This document shows, piece after piece, positions 31,884 through 40,423 of a stretch of 64,000 bases of DNA. The stretch covers positions 62,001 through 126,000 of the forward strand of contig NZ_KB899702.1 in NCBI RefSeq assembly GCF_000378445.1, written 5' to 3'. The position numbers and the translations under genes are program-made. The notes under the pieces were generated by a model that saw nothing but the letters and a program-made list of their open reading frames with translations, was not told the origin of the DNA and did no database searches. Source of the DNA: Deinococcus aquatilis DSM 23025. Its GTDB lineage: Bacteria; Deinococcota; Deinococci; Deinococcales; Deinococcaceae. Numbering within the stretch: the stretch's first letter is position 1; every line of letters starts with the position of its first letter.

Positions 31884-32408
31884 TCAGGGCAGGCGGCGCA
31901 CATCGCAGTTGTCGCTGGGTGTGGCGGGGGCGTTGGGAGCCACGACCACTGTTTCGTTTGCGCCCACAAAACCCTGACAGCGGGCCAACTGTTCGAGGTA
32001 ATTGGGGTCATTGGCCGAACGCTGGGCGTCTTGCAGGACCTGCACGTCCTCTTCCAGCCCCTTCACGCGGCTCTGGGTGGCCCTCGTCTCCTGCGTCCAG
32101 GTCACAGAGCGGTAGGTCATCAGGCCCAGTTGAAAGCTGAGCTGCACGATGCCGAGGCCCGCCAGCAAACTTGCCAGCATCAGCGTGACGGGCAGGCGTT
32201 GCACAGAGCGCCAGCGCCAGCGGAAAGCCGGAGTGCGGCTGCGCGGCGAATTGGGGGCGGGCGCAGGCTCTGGCGGCGTACTGTCGTCGTCGGGAGAGAT
32301 CTGTTCCGGCACGACCTGCTGTGCCGCACTCCGGGCTGCCGCAACCTGGGCTGTCACAGTGCCGGGCACATCTGGAGAATGGGGAGGAGGGGGCGGCGCG
32401 GGGTCCAT
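31884..32408 (-). CDS. FtsB/DivIC-like membrane protein with coiled coil
   Basis: A 174-residue bitopic protein. A Pro/Ala-rich cytoplasmic N-terminus (1-75) is followed by one membrane helix (about 88-108; VTLMLASLLAGLGIVQLSFQ), a periplasmic coiled coil (about 110-145) and the segment NDPNYLEQLARCQGFV, typical of septum-formation-initiator proteins. It ends in a short Pro/Ala tail. A role in the divisome with FtsL/FtsQ is inferred from this architecture. The long Pro-rich N-terminus is unusual for E. coli FtsB but common in longer DivIC-like proteins. The start was chosen at the first ATG after which the sequence is protein-like. Confidence 0.7.
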   Translation of the reverse strand: MDPAPPPPPHSPDVPGTVTAQVAAARSAAQQVVPEQISPDDDSTPPEPAPAPNSPRSRTPAFRWRWRSVQRLPVTLMLASLLAGLGIVQLSFQLGLMTYRSVTWTQETRATQSRVKGLEEDVQVLQDAQRSANDPNYLEQLARCQGFVGANETVVVAPNAPATPSDNCDVRRLP

Positions 32409-32528
32409 ATCTTGCCTGCCAGCATAGCGTGCCAGTGGTGAGAAACAGCGTTGAAAAACCCGGTGAAGCTGCCACATCCCCCAATCGACAAAGACCCCAG
32501 GGCGCGGCCCGCCTGTCAGACTGAGGGC

Positions 32529-33032
32529 ATGACGGCGGAACAGACCCAGACCAAGCAGCACAGCCACACCGGGCGCGGTGATCCTTTCCGGCAGCAGAGT
32601 GGCGCGGCCCCCGATTGGGCGCGGGCGCACCGGGCCGGAATCCAGATGCGCTACGGCGACATAGACACGATGGGCCACCTCAACAATGCCGTGTACGTGC
32701 AGTACCTGGAAACCTCGCGCATTCTGCTGATGCGTGATCTGGGCGTGCCAGACGATGAAGACCGCTCGGTGATCGCCCGGCTGGAACTGGATTACCAGCG
32801 CGAAATTCGGCTGGGGCAGGAAGTTTTTGTAGAGACGCTGGTCGAGCGGCTGGGGAATACGTCCTGGACGCTGCTTTCCCGCGTGACTGCCGACGGCATG
32901 CCCTGTACCTACGCCCGCACGGTGCAGGTGCGTGTGGATGCCTCGCTCAAGCCTGCGCCCCTGCCTGCCGTGCTGCGCCGCCAACTCCAGACCCTGCTGG
33001 CTTTTCCTGCCCCGGCAGAAGGACAGCCGTGA
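32529..33032 (+). CDS. Acyl-CoA thioesterase, 4HBT hotdog family
   Basis: A 167-residue hotdog-fold protein. The active-site region IQMRYGDIDTMGHLNNAVYVQYLETSR contains the catalytic Asp and the HLNN helix typical of 4-hydroxybenzoyl-CoA thioesterase and YbgC/FadM-type enzymes. It probably hydrolyses an acyl-CoA; the chain specificity is not evident. CAGACT lies 6 bases before the ATG at 32529 (leaderless-like). The following gene overlaps it by 4 bases. Confidence 0.85.
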   Translation: MTAEQTQTKQHSHTGRGDPFRQQSGAAPDWARAHRAGIQMRYGDIDTMGHLNNAVYVQYLETSRILLMRDLGVPDDEDRSVIARLELDYQREIRLGQEVFVETLVERLGNTSWTLLSRVTADGMPCTYARTVQVRVDASLKPAPLPAVLRRQLQTLLAFPAPAEGQP

Positions 33033-33331
33033 CGACGCCCGCCTCCTACGAGGACCGCGTGCTGTATCAGGGTGACGTGTGGGTGCGGCTGGACACCCTG
33101 CCCCGCCTGCTGGCCGAGGGGTGGCGGCGCACCCTGCAAGACGGCGGCGTGGTCAGCGTGATCCGTACGCCTTTTCAGTGGGCGATGGTCAGTCCGGTCA
33201 TAGAAATCGAGACGGGCGGGTATCTGGGCGATGTGGGTCTGTATGTGCCTGAAGTGATGCTGGAAGAGGCGCTGTATCTGTTGGGTGCCAATGGGGAAGA
33301 AGCGCAGGGAGCAGAAGGTGAGCAGGCATAG
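33029..33331 (+). CDS. Conserved hypothetical protein (100 aa)
   Basis: A small soluble protein (YEDRVLYQGDVWVRLDTLPRLLAEGWRRTL...; GDVGLYVPEVMLEEALYLLG) with a predicted alpha/beta pattern and a low-complexity Glu/Gly/Ala tail. It starts at a GTG overlapping the thioesterase stop (GTGA), so translation is coupled. No recognised family. Confidence 0.65.
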   Translation: MTTPASYEDRVLYQGDVWVRLDTLPRLLAEGWRRTLQDGGVVSVIRTPFQWAMVSPVIEIETGGYLGDVGLYVPEVMLEEALYLLGANGEEAQGAEGEQA

Positions 33332-33428
33332 ACCGCCGCTTCATCTGAATCAGGAAGCCGGGATACAGTGCTGACCGATATTCCCAAGCTTTTCCTCACC
33401 GAATTCCTAGTCCTCAGGAGGCACCACC

Positions 33429-34325
33429 ATGACCACAGAACAAGTCAGTATCGGCGTAGATGTCGGCGGCACCAAAATTGCAACGGGGGTGCTGCGCGGC
33501 GATCAGCTTCTTGACCGTCATGTGCAGCCCACCCCCGAAACCGGCTGGGAAGCTGTGCTGGACGCCATTGCCACGCAGGTGCTGGACTTGCAGGCGCTGC
33601 ACCCCGACGCCCGGCTGGTGGGTGTGGGCATTCCCGGTCCGCTGAATGCCGACCGCACCCGCGTCAAGTTTGCGCCCAACATCTACGGCTTTACCGATGT
33701 GCCGATGGTGGACGGCCTGCGTGACCGCCTCGGCCAGCGCATCATTCTGGAAAACGACGCCAAGGCGGCGGCACTGGCTGAGGCACATATGGGTGCGGCT
33801 CGGGGCACCGAAAGCAGCATCTACGTGACCGTCAGCACGGGCATCGGCGCAGGCATCGTGCTGAATGGCCGAATTTGGCGCGGGCGGCATGGCATCGCGG
33901 GCGAAATCGGACACATCACGGCCCTGCCGGGAGGCCCAGTCAGCGGCGCGGGCCTGGATGGAGCGCTCGAAGCAGTTGCCAGCGGCACCGCCATTGCCCG
34001 TGACGCCAGCTACGCCCTCAACCGCGACGTGTCTACCGCTGAAGCCTTTACGCTGGCCGAGCAGGGCCACCCCGGTGCCCGCCGCGTGATCGCTCAGGCG
34101 CTCCGGCACATCGGGATCGCGCTGGCCGACCTGCAAAAAACCATCGACCCGGAAGTGTTCGTGGTGGGCGGCGGCGTTGCCAGCGTCGGAGATTACTTCT
34201 TTCAGGGTGTGCAGCGGGCCGCCGACGAATACGCTGCCGGATTTGCCCCTGTGACCATCCGCCGCGCCCAACTGGGAACCGATGCAGGCGTGATCGGGGC
34301 AGCGTTGGCGGCGCGGCACGGGTAA
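33429..34325 (+). CDS. ROK-family sugar kinase (glucokinase-like)
   Basis: This 298-residue ASKHA-fold kinase probably phosphorylates glucose or a related sugar. The ATP phosphate-1 motif is GVDVGGTKIATGVL, the catalytic region ILENDAKAAALAEAHMGAARG with the Asp base, and VTVSTGIGAGIVLNG and GEIGH follow. The usual ROK zinc motif (CxCGxxGC) has lost all three Cys: the sequence reads VSGAGLDGALEAVASG. A strong AGGAGG precedes the ATG. Either the enzyme is zinc-independent or its specificity has changed. Confidence 0.88.
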   Translation: MTTEQVSIGVDVGGTKIATGVLRGDQLLDRHVQPTPETGWEAVLDAIATQVLDLQALHPDARLVGVGIPGPLNADRTRVKFAPNIYGFTDVPMVDGLRDRLGQRIILENDAKAAALAEAHMGAARGTESSIYVTVSTGIGAGIVLNGRIWRGRHGIAGEIGHITALPGGPVSGAGLDGALEAVASGTAIARDASYALNRDVSTAEAFTLAEQGHPGARRVIAQALRHIGIALADLQKTIDPEVFVVGGGVASVGDYFFQGVQRAADEYAAGFAPVTIRRAQLGTDAGVIGAALAARHG

Positions 34326-34329
34326 AGAA

Positions 34330-34445
34330 CCGTCAGTGGTGAGTGGTCAGTAGTCAGTGGAAAAGGAGAAAATAGCGGGCCTATCAACAGAATCTTGTTG
34401 CAGGCCCGCTCTTTTCCTACTGACCACTCACTATTACCCACTCAC
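34330..34445. repeat. Intergenic inverted-repeat element (GTCAGTGG family)
   Basis: Outer arms of about 30 bases (starting GTCAGTGGTGAGTGG on the left; the right arm read in reverse begins GTGAGTGGGTAATAGTGAG) flank an inner hairpin with stem GCGGGCCT/AGGCCCGC. It lies between two convergent genes and could double as a terminator. It belongs to the same family as 28904-29013 and 63710-63840. Confidence 0.6.
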
Positions 34446-34450
34446 GGGTT

Positions 34451-35713
34451 TCAAATAACGAATTCGCCCCCCCGCATCACTGCTTCCCGCTCGCCTGACG
34501 CGCTGAGGCCGTCCACATCCATATCCGGGCTGCCGATCATCCAGTCGACATGCACGAGGCTGTCGTTGCCACCTGTTGCCTGAAAGTCTTCCAGGCTCAT
34601 GTCCACGCCGCCAGCCACGTTGAAACGGTAGGCGGTGCCGATGGCGATATGCGAGGCGGCGTTTTCGTCATACAGGGTGTTGAAGAAGAACAGCCCCGAA
34701 CGGCTGATCGGGCTGGAGTGCGGCACCAGCGCCACTTCTCCAAGACGGTGGCTGCCCTCGTCCGTGGCGATCATCTGGGTCAGGGCGTCCTGGCCCTTCT
34801 CGGCGGTGGCTTCCACCACGCGGCCACCCTCGAAGCGGATACGGATGCCGTCGACCAGCACGCCGTTATAAGACAGCGGTTTGGTGCTGACCACCACGCC
34901 GTCTACCCGGTTCCGGTGCGGCGCCGTCCAGACCTCCTCGGTGGGAATGTTGGCCGTGAAGGTGATGCCGCCGGGCGTGTCTGCCGAGCCACCGCCCCAG
35001 ATATGCCCGTCAGCGAGGCCCACCGTGAGGTCGGTTTCGCCACTCTTGAAGTGCAGGGCGTGGTACTGCTTGGCCGTCAGGGTGTCGCGGCGACGCTTCA
35101 GATCGGCCAGATGCGTTTGCCAGAGGGCCACCGGATCAGGCTGATCGGCGCGGGTGGCGGCAAAAATAGCGTCCCACTGCTGAGAAATGGCTTCCTGAGC
35201 CGTCGCATCAGGGAACATGACCTGTGCCCAACCCGCCACGGGGGCGCTGATCAGGTTCCAGTTGAGGCGGTTGGTCATGACCTGCGCCGTGTAGGGCTTG
35301 CGGTAGGCGGCCAGCGCCCGTGCATGGGTCGTTACGCGGGCCGCGTCCACATTCGCCAGCAGCCCCGGATTGGCCGCCCGAATGGCGATGACCGCGCCGC
35401 CTGCCCCGGCCACCTCTGTTTCGGCATTCACCCGCCACTGGCTGATGGTGTCGAACGTGCCCTCTGGGGCCAGCTCGAAGCGGGCCAGCACCACGTCGTC
35501 ATCGTCCCAGCGCACGTCTACGAAGCTCGCGCCCGCTGCATAGGCCTCACGGACCAGCAGGCGGGCCAGCGGAGCCGTATCGACCGGAGCCTGCACCAGC
35601 ACGCGCTGGCCGGGGCGAATGCCCAGCCCCACCTGCACCGCCAACCGGGCGTAATTCTGCAACTTGTCTTCAAAAGTCAGGGAGCTGCCTGCCGCGCTGT
35701 CTGGATGGGTCAT
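34451..35713 (-). CDS. M29-family aminopeptidase (AmpS/aminopeptidase T-like)
   Basis: This 420-residue metallo-aminopeptidase matches the thermophilic aminopeptidase family. Visible marks are YARLAVQVGLGIRPGQRVLVQAP, FVDVRWDDDDVVLARFELAP, NIPTEEVWTAPHRNRVDGVVVSTKPL (metal-binding Glu/His region), GEVALVPHSSPI, FFNTLYDENAASHIAIG, and HVDWMIGSPDMDVDG near the C-terminus. The start at 35713 has TATCTT 7 bases upstream with no Shine-Dalgarno, a clear leaderless layout. It is convergent with the ROK kinase. Confidence 0.92.
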   Translation of the reverse strand: MTHPDSAAGSSLTFEDKLQNYARLAVQVGLGIRPGQRVLVQAPVDTAPLARLLVREAYAAGASFVDVRWDDDDVVLARFELAPEGTFDTISQWRVNAETEVAGAGGAVIAIRAANPGLLANVDAARVTTHARALAAYRKPYTAQVMTNRLNWNLISAPVAGWAQVMFPDATAQEAISQQWDAIFAATRADQPDPVALWQTHLADLKRRRDTLTAKQYHALHFKSGETDLTVGLADGHIWGGGSADTPGGITFTANIPTEEVWTAPHRNRVDGVVVSTKPLSYNGVLVDGIRIRFEGGRVVEATAEKGQDALTQMIATDEGSHRLGEVALVPHSSPISRSGLFFFNTLYDENAASHIAIGTAYRFNVAGGVDMSLEDFQATGGNDSLVHVDWMIGSPDMDVDGLSASGEREAVMRGGEFVI

Positions 35714-35845
35714 GCTCTGCAAGATACCGTGCCATTCGCGCTTCAGTCGGACAGGTGGGCAGCAATCGTAGCTGACTCAGTGCCCCCACTGGAGGGTTAC
35801 ACTTGACCGCACCGCCCAGAGCGTCTATATTCCTGTGGCTGGCAG

Positions 35846-35926
<81 letters not shown>

Positions 35927-35927
<1 letters not shown>

Positions 35928-35950
35928 CCCGCTCCTAGAGCGGGTTTTTT
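35927..35950 (+). terminator. Terminator after tRNA-Pro
   Basis: Stem ACCCGCT (35927-35933) / AGCGGGT (35939-35945) followed by a T run to 35950. Confidence 0.8.
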
Positions 35951-35988
35951 CATGTCTTGATTTGCTGGAAGGCCTGGAAATCGGGTTT

Positions 35989-36008
35989 GTGTGCTACCCG
36001 TGTGCTAC
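35989..36008. repeat. Paired GTGTGCTAC repeats, left end
   Basis: Two copies of GTGTGCTAC (35989-35997 and 36000-36008), 11 bases apart start to start, about 60 bases inside the left attachment repeat. The same pair with the same 11-base period occurs near the right end. Possible integrase arm-binding sites. Confidence 0.5.
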
Positions 36009-36182
36009 GCACCCAAAAGAACTGGCCTGATCGCGTCAGCCTGAACTTCAATGTATTGATGAAACACTTCTGTCGTGCCTCCTGCCCTCGGCCTCAGCGC
36101 CCGGTTGAGTTATTCAGCTCTCCTGCTGTACAGAACTGGCAGCATCAAGCCACAGAAAGGACGGCCACCCCTGTTCAATCCA

Positions 36183-36478
36183 TCAGCTGAAGCTCCTCGC
36201 CTGACCATCGAGCTAGTGCCCGCCACCAGTTGGTACGACAACGTCCGATCTGCCGTCTCCAAATCGGAGTGGGATCGCTTTCGTACTGCCTGTTACCGGA
36301 AAGCAGGGCATCAGTGCGAAATTTGTGGAGGGCGGGGCCACTGTGGCCTGTGAAGTGTTACGAACGCTGGGATTACGACAAGCAGGGCCTCCAGACGTTG
36401 CTGAGATTGATCGCCCTGTGTCCTGATTGCCACCGGGTCAAACATTTTGGGCTGGCCCGCGTCAGAGGGGAAGGGTAA
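36183..36478 (+). pseudogene. HNH endonuclease remnant, frameshifted
   Basis: The first part encodes LTIELVPATSWYDNVRSAVS ... CYRKAGHQCEICGG and then runs out of frame. The second part, in another frame from about 36340, encodes WPVKCYERWDYD ... LIALCPDCHRVKHFGLA. Joined, they make a Cys4 HNH-type domain (CEIC ... ERW ... CPDCHRVKH). One missing base in the run GGGCGGGGCC near 36335 would explain the break. No clear start codon remains. This was probably a mobile-element HNH nuclease. Confidence 0.65.
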
Positions 36479-37010
36479 CAGTAACGAAATATACGGCTCC
36501 CCCTCGGCGGATCACCTCCTTGGCGTTGCGTCTCCAGAGGGCCGCCCTCTTATACAAGATGCGTTCCCGGCAGATCGGACAGACGTAGGCCAAGCCGCAG
36601 CGCCGAACATTGGTGAGGTACGGATGACCAGAGTAACCTTGCATGACCTTTACGGGGAGTCTACGGTTCACTGGCACTTCATTGCAGCTGAGCAGGCGAC
36701 GGTGGGCTTTCTCCAGCCGCTTGATGCCGTCAGGCCACTGGGTCGCCACGAGGTGCCGCAGCTCATCGGGCAGCAGGGGGGCGTGGGGTGAAGAAGTCGG
36801 CGTAATAGGAGATAAAGAGGGGAGATCTCCGATTTGTGTGCTGGCGCTTTGGCTGGAATGAGGCGCAATGAAAGGCGTTAAGTGAGCTTTCGGAGGCATA
36901 CCGGGACGATGCGGGATGATCTGGGCATGACTTAGGCCCCTTGAGGCAAGGTTTGAATTGCCGACCCCGTCGTGACCATTGATGAAGACCGGTGCAACGC
37001 GGGAGACCAT
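36462..37010 (-). pseudogene. Truncated Rep-like protein (possible rolling-circle replication initiator)
   Basis: The frame reads RCGLAYVCPICRERI, then LYKRAALWRRNAKEVIRRGGAVYFVTVTLPL, and stops at 36462. A CxxC-containing segment followed by a helix and a hydrophobic strand ending in T-x-T-x-P resembles the N-terminal part of plasmid rolling-circle Rep proteins, whose catalytic HUH and Tyr motifs would lie further on and are missing. It ends inside the antisense HNH remnant, so it was cut by deletion. The N-terminal 80 residues are low-complexity and the true start is uncertain. Confidence 0.4.
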
Positions 37011-37063
37011 GCTTGCTTCATGTGGGGTGACCCGCTGATCATTGGTGCGCTACCCTCAGCCCT

Positions 37064-39193
37064 ATGGCCGAGTATCTGCCCTCTCAACGACGGCACCAGA
37101 CCAAGGAGGCTCCCGCGCTTCCCCTTCCGGTGCAGCGTCTGTTGGAGCCTTTGGATCCCCTAGCGCGGCAACGCCAAGCCGTTCAGGCCCACACGCTGCG
37201 GCCTGTCCGAACACAGGCACAGGTGGCTTCTCCAGTTTTACGCGCCGCAGGGCTCCAGGCTCAGGAGGTTAGCCGGGTCGAAGAACAGCGCCAGGCTCTT
37301 CAGCGCCAGCTTGCGGAGAGCCCTGCGCCTGCAACCAGTGTCTCTGCCGCCTTGCAACGTCAGGCCGAGCGTACTGCTCCTCTCACCGCCCCCAAGCAGC
37401 CCACCAGTGTCAGCGACTGGGTCACGGTCATGCGAATGCAGGCCCAACAGGCCGAAGGGCAGCGTCTCGATCCTCGTCAATCTTCCCAACTCGCCGGACT
37501 GCAACTGCAGGTGGCCCAGACCATCGTGCAGCGCTTCCGACACGACCGTCAGGCTCCTGATCAGCGGATCGCCGAGTACTCCGGGCATCTGGTGAGCTTG
37601 CAGCGCCATCCCATCAGTGCGGCGGTCGGTCGGGCGGTGTTGGGGAGGGTGCCGCCCGGAGACCGTCTGGTGTTGCAACGCGCTGTGGATCACACCCTGC
37701 AGCGCGAGGCCGAACAGCAAGCTCAGGATGCCTCAGCACTTCAAGTTCACAGCCTGCAAAGACAACTGGCAGAACTGGAGGCCGAGGCGACGCAACCCGT
37801 CTTTCAGCGCATTCAGGCGCGACGTGGGGCCGGTAATCCGTTGCCAGTGGCTGTTCAGCGCCACTTGGAGCAGGGCCTCAACCATGACCTGAGCAACGTG
37901 CGAGTGCATGCGGACGCGGAGGCGGACACACTGGCGAAAGGCGTGAACGCAGTGGCTTTCACCACAGGCAGCGACATCTTCTTCCGGTCAGGCACCTTTA
38001 ATCCGAATACCCAGAGCGGTTTAGAACTGCTGGCACACGAAGTGACCCATACCGTTCAGCAGGCTCAGGGTAGGGTTGGTAAGGGCGTCGATCCAGATCC
38101 AAGCCTAGAGACCGAAGCCCGGACAATAGGAGCACGACTGGCGACAAGAGCCAAACAGATCGGACAGAGGCCGCCCTCCCCGACACTCGCACCTCAAAGC
38201 GCAGGTGGCGGATTCGTGGTGCAGCGCCTTCAAACCAGCAGGCCGCTAGATCAAGCCCTTATCCAAGCCAATGTCCTCCTGAGGCGCATCAATGCTGCGC
38301 TTGGCCTGAAGCTCAAGTCCGCACGCGATCTGTATCCGCTACTCAAAACAGATGCTCAGCAGCGGGGGCGTTTCTTCGCGGGCATTTACCCTGCTGTTCC
38401 CCCCGCCTCCGAACTGGGGCGGCTTCTGGCATCCAGTAGTGTGCCCTTGATCCAAGGATACGTCCAAGGTCGGACGCTCCTGAACAAGGGCCTGACATGG
38501 GACTTATTTCCGCAGGCGGTCAAACGCCTATTCAGTAACGCCGGGGTCGTGGAGAGTTCCAACGTCATCATATTGTTTGGTGGGAAAGCGTCGGTACTCA
38601 GGCACCGTTTTGGCGGGGAAGCGCTCGTGGAAGGTACGCCTACAGACGTGACGATCCATAAACAGGTCAAGTTCAACGCTATAGGCACTTTCCCGGCGAC
38701 CTTCAGCTATGCGCAGGCCAAAAGTCAATTTATCGCCAAGTCCAGCGCGGTCTGGTCAAACACCCGAAAGCTGCTCATCACCGACCCGAAAAATACCAAG
38801 TTCCGCCAGGAGCTTCCGATCAAGGTAGTGATCGAAGAGAACAGTGCCTCAAAGGAGACCATCAACATCTACGGCAGTAAAGCAGATCGTGCGAGGGCAA
38901 ACGGCATCACGCTAGAAATCTTTCTACATAACGAGGAAGGCCTACTAGAGCCACAGTTCGCCTTGGTTGCCGCCCATGAGGTCGGGCACTTCATTCTGGG
39001 AGCTAAGGACGAGTATGAGGATGTAAAGGTGGAGGGCAAGGTGACTGGATCGAGGTCGACGACAAACGATAAGTCGATCATGGCGGTCTTCTACGATTAT
39101 CCTAATCGGGCCGTTGCGCACCCCCGGCACTTCTCGGAACTGCTGGCGAACTTCAGGACCATGTATCCGGGAAAACAGGTGTTGATCAAATGA
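37064..39193 (+). CDS. DUF4157 protein with C-terminal zinc-metalloprotease-like domain (candidate toxin/effector)
   Basis: A 709-residue protein. Residues 1-270 are Gln/Arg/Ala-rich with repeated LQRQ/VQR patterns. A DUF4157 domain (about 264-335; RVHADAEADTLAKGVNAVAF ... LELLAHEVTHTVQQ) follows, with HEVTH at 325-329. After a linker and an unrecognised middle (about 380-600) comes a second zincin-like motif, HEVGH at 638-642, followed by ILGAKDEYED, as in a metalloprotease active site. DUF4157 is known as an N-terminal trafficking or leader domain of toxins linked to extracellular contractile injection systems. The ATG is preceded by TACCCT 7 bases upstream (leaderless). The next gene overlaps it. 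No injection-system genes are in the window. Confidence 0.75.
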   Translation: MAEYLPSQRRHQTKEAPALPLPVQRLLEPLDPLARQRQAVQAHTLRPVRTQAQVASPVLRAAGLQAQEVSRVEEQRQALQRQLAESPAPATSVSAALQRQAERTAPLTAPKQPTSVSDWVTVMRMQAQQAEGQRLDPRQSSQLAGLQLQVAQTIVQRFRHDRQAPDQRIAEYSGHLVSLQRHPISAAVGRAVLGRVPPGDRLVLQRAVDHTLQREAEQQAQDASALQVHSLQRQLAELEAEATQPVFQRIQARRGAGNPLPVAVQRHLEQGLNHDLSNVRVHADAEADTLAKGVNAVAFTTGSDIFFRSGTFNPNTQSGLELLAHEVTHTVQQAQGRVGKGVDPDPSLETEARTIGARLATRAKQIGQRPPSPTLAPQSAGGGFVVQRLQTSRPLDQALIQANVLLRRINAALGLKLKSARDLYPLLKTDAQQRGRFFAGIYPAVPPASELGRLLASSSVPLIQGYVQGRTLLNKGLTWDLFPQAVKRLFSNAGVVESSNVIILFGGKASVLRHRFGGEALVEGTPTDVTIHKQVKFNAIGTFPATFSYAQAKSQFIAKSSAVWSNTRKLLITDPKNTKFRQELPIKVVIEENSASKETINIYGSKADRARANGITLEIFLHNEEGLLEPQFALVAAHEVGHFILGAKDEYEDVKVEGKVTGSRSTTNDKSIMAVFYDYPNRAVAHPRHFSELLANFRTMYPGKQVLIK

Positions 39194-39606
39194 AGACAGT
39201 TGTGTTGCTGATGGGGCTAGGCCTGACCACTCTCTCCGCCTGTCAGGCCGGGGGAGCACCGATGAATCTGAACTACGTCATGAGGACGCCGGAGGGCGGC
39301 ATTGTTCAGCAGTTCACCGTTAAAGGTAGAGAGGCGGAGTTCTTCTCGTTCAGCCGTTCAAAGAATAAAAGCCGTGAGGGCACCTTCCGCCTTTCGGACA
39401 GGGACGCTGCAACCCTGACACGGCTCTCGGCGGGCCTGAAGGACTACACTTGTCAGCCCGCTGACCCTTTCAACAATCAGACCATCGAGATTGTTGTGCA
39501 GGACGCGACTATCCGCTGCTCTGAGGCCAGAATGGACGAGAATGAAGCAGTTGATCAATTGATTCAGGCCATCCGGGGCTTGATCGGTGCCCAATTGGGG
39601 CGCTGA
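39190..39606 (+). CDS. Small lipoprotein, candidate immunity partner
   Basis: A 138-residue protein with a lipoprotein signal (MKTVVLLMGLGLTTLSAC, lipobox LSAC, lipidated Cys18). The mature part is beta-rich at first (NLNYVMRTPEGGIVQQFTVKG) and carries two further Cys (YTCQP, IRCSE) that could form a disulfide. It overlaps the metalloprotease gene by 4 bases (ATGA), so it is made in step with it. An envelope-anchored protein encoded directly after a putative secreted protease is a typical place for an immunity or inhibitor protein; that role is inference. Confidence 0.65.
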   Translation: MKTVVLLMGLGLTTLSACQAGGAPMNLNYVMRTPEGGIVQQFTVKGREAEFFSFSRSKNKSREGTFRLSDRDAATLTRLSAGLKDYTCQPADPFNNQTIEIVVQDATIRCSEARMDENEAVDQLIQAIRGLIGAQLGR

Positions 39607-40024
39607 GCTGGATCAATGGATGTCCTAAACGCAGCATTTGAATCATCATAGTGGAGCTAGACACTTTCACCTGCCTCATTCCAGCACTCTGACAATCCAC
39701 TGGTCTCTTAGGCGGACACGGTCGCCAGCTCAGCGAGCAAGAGCTTCATCCGATGACAGATTGCTGAACACCTGTGTTCAGGCGCCTAAGCTTCTCATCG
39801 CAAGTGAGAACGCCATGCTTCCCTAGAGTCGATAGGGACTTGCAAAAGATTTCCTTCGCGTGCCAGTCAATCTCTTTGGGGACGGTGCCGTGTGCTACGT
39901 GTGTGCTACACCGCCGAGAAGCAGGGGAGCAATTGGGGACAAATTGGGATGGATAGACTCGGAAGAGTGTGTCCTAGACGCAGATTAGGGAGGAACGGTG
40001 ACAGACCGTGACGGCCCAGTCTAG
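39607..40024. other. Right-hand non-coding part of the element
   Basis: About 420 bases with no credible gene; short open frames in several directions lack start signals and normal composition. It contains the right pair of GTGTGCTAC repeats and runs into the right attachment repeat. An integrase gene would be expected in such a place in an intact element, but I see none. Confidence 0.5.
39890..39909. repeat. Paired GTGTGCTAC repeats, right end
   Basis: Two copies (39890-39898 and 39901-39909), 11 bases apart, in the same orientation and period as the pair at 35989-36008, and about 115 bases inside the right attachment repeat. Confidence 0.5.
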
Positions 40025-40075
40025 CTTGGGGTGGTAGGGGTCGCAAGTTCAAATCTTGTCGCCTCGACCAGCAGA
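40025..40075. repeat. Right attachment repeat, duplicate of the tRNA-Pro 3' end
   Basis: A 51-base exact copy of 35877-35927. It lacks the acceptor 5' strand and D-arm, so it is not a tRNA gene. Confidence 0.9.
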
Positions 40076-40110
40076 AGCCCGCTCTGATTGATTTCAGGGC
40101 GGGCTTGTTT
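40076..40110 (+). terminator. Terminator beside the right attachment repeat
   Basis: Stem AGCCCGC (40076-40082) / GCGGGCT (40099-40105), then TGTTTTG. It probably was the original tRNA-Pro terminator before integration, with the element bringing its own copy at 35927, or the reverse. Confidence 0.5.
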
Positions 40111-40423
40111 TGTGGCGTATTGCTGGGAAAGGTGTCCATTCGTGCGCCCGGCGCGACTGCTGATATGGATTCCACATGATTCCCTGACCGTCGGACCAGC
40201 ACCGCCTATTCGTCCAGAGCTGCCCCGCAAAGTTTGGCAAGCCGTACATTTTGGCGTGCAATCGGAATCTGTATGATACGGACTCCGTTGCATTCCGCCG
40301 CCACTGGAACCCCACCGCCTCAGGTACCGTTCCCGCCCAGTCTGCATCGTTGCCATCCGTGGATCGAGGACAGAGCACTTTTGCCCGCCCACCGCACGGT
40401 AATGGCTTACAGGAGACATCCGT

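Noticed and set aside
40025..40075. Second tRNA-Pro gene
   Set aside because: Only the 3' 46 bases of the tRNA are present; the 5' acceptor strand, D-arm and half of the anticodon stem are missing, so it is an attachment-site copy.
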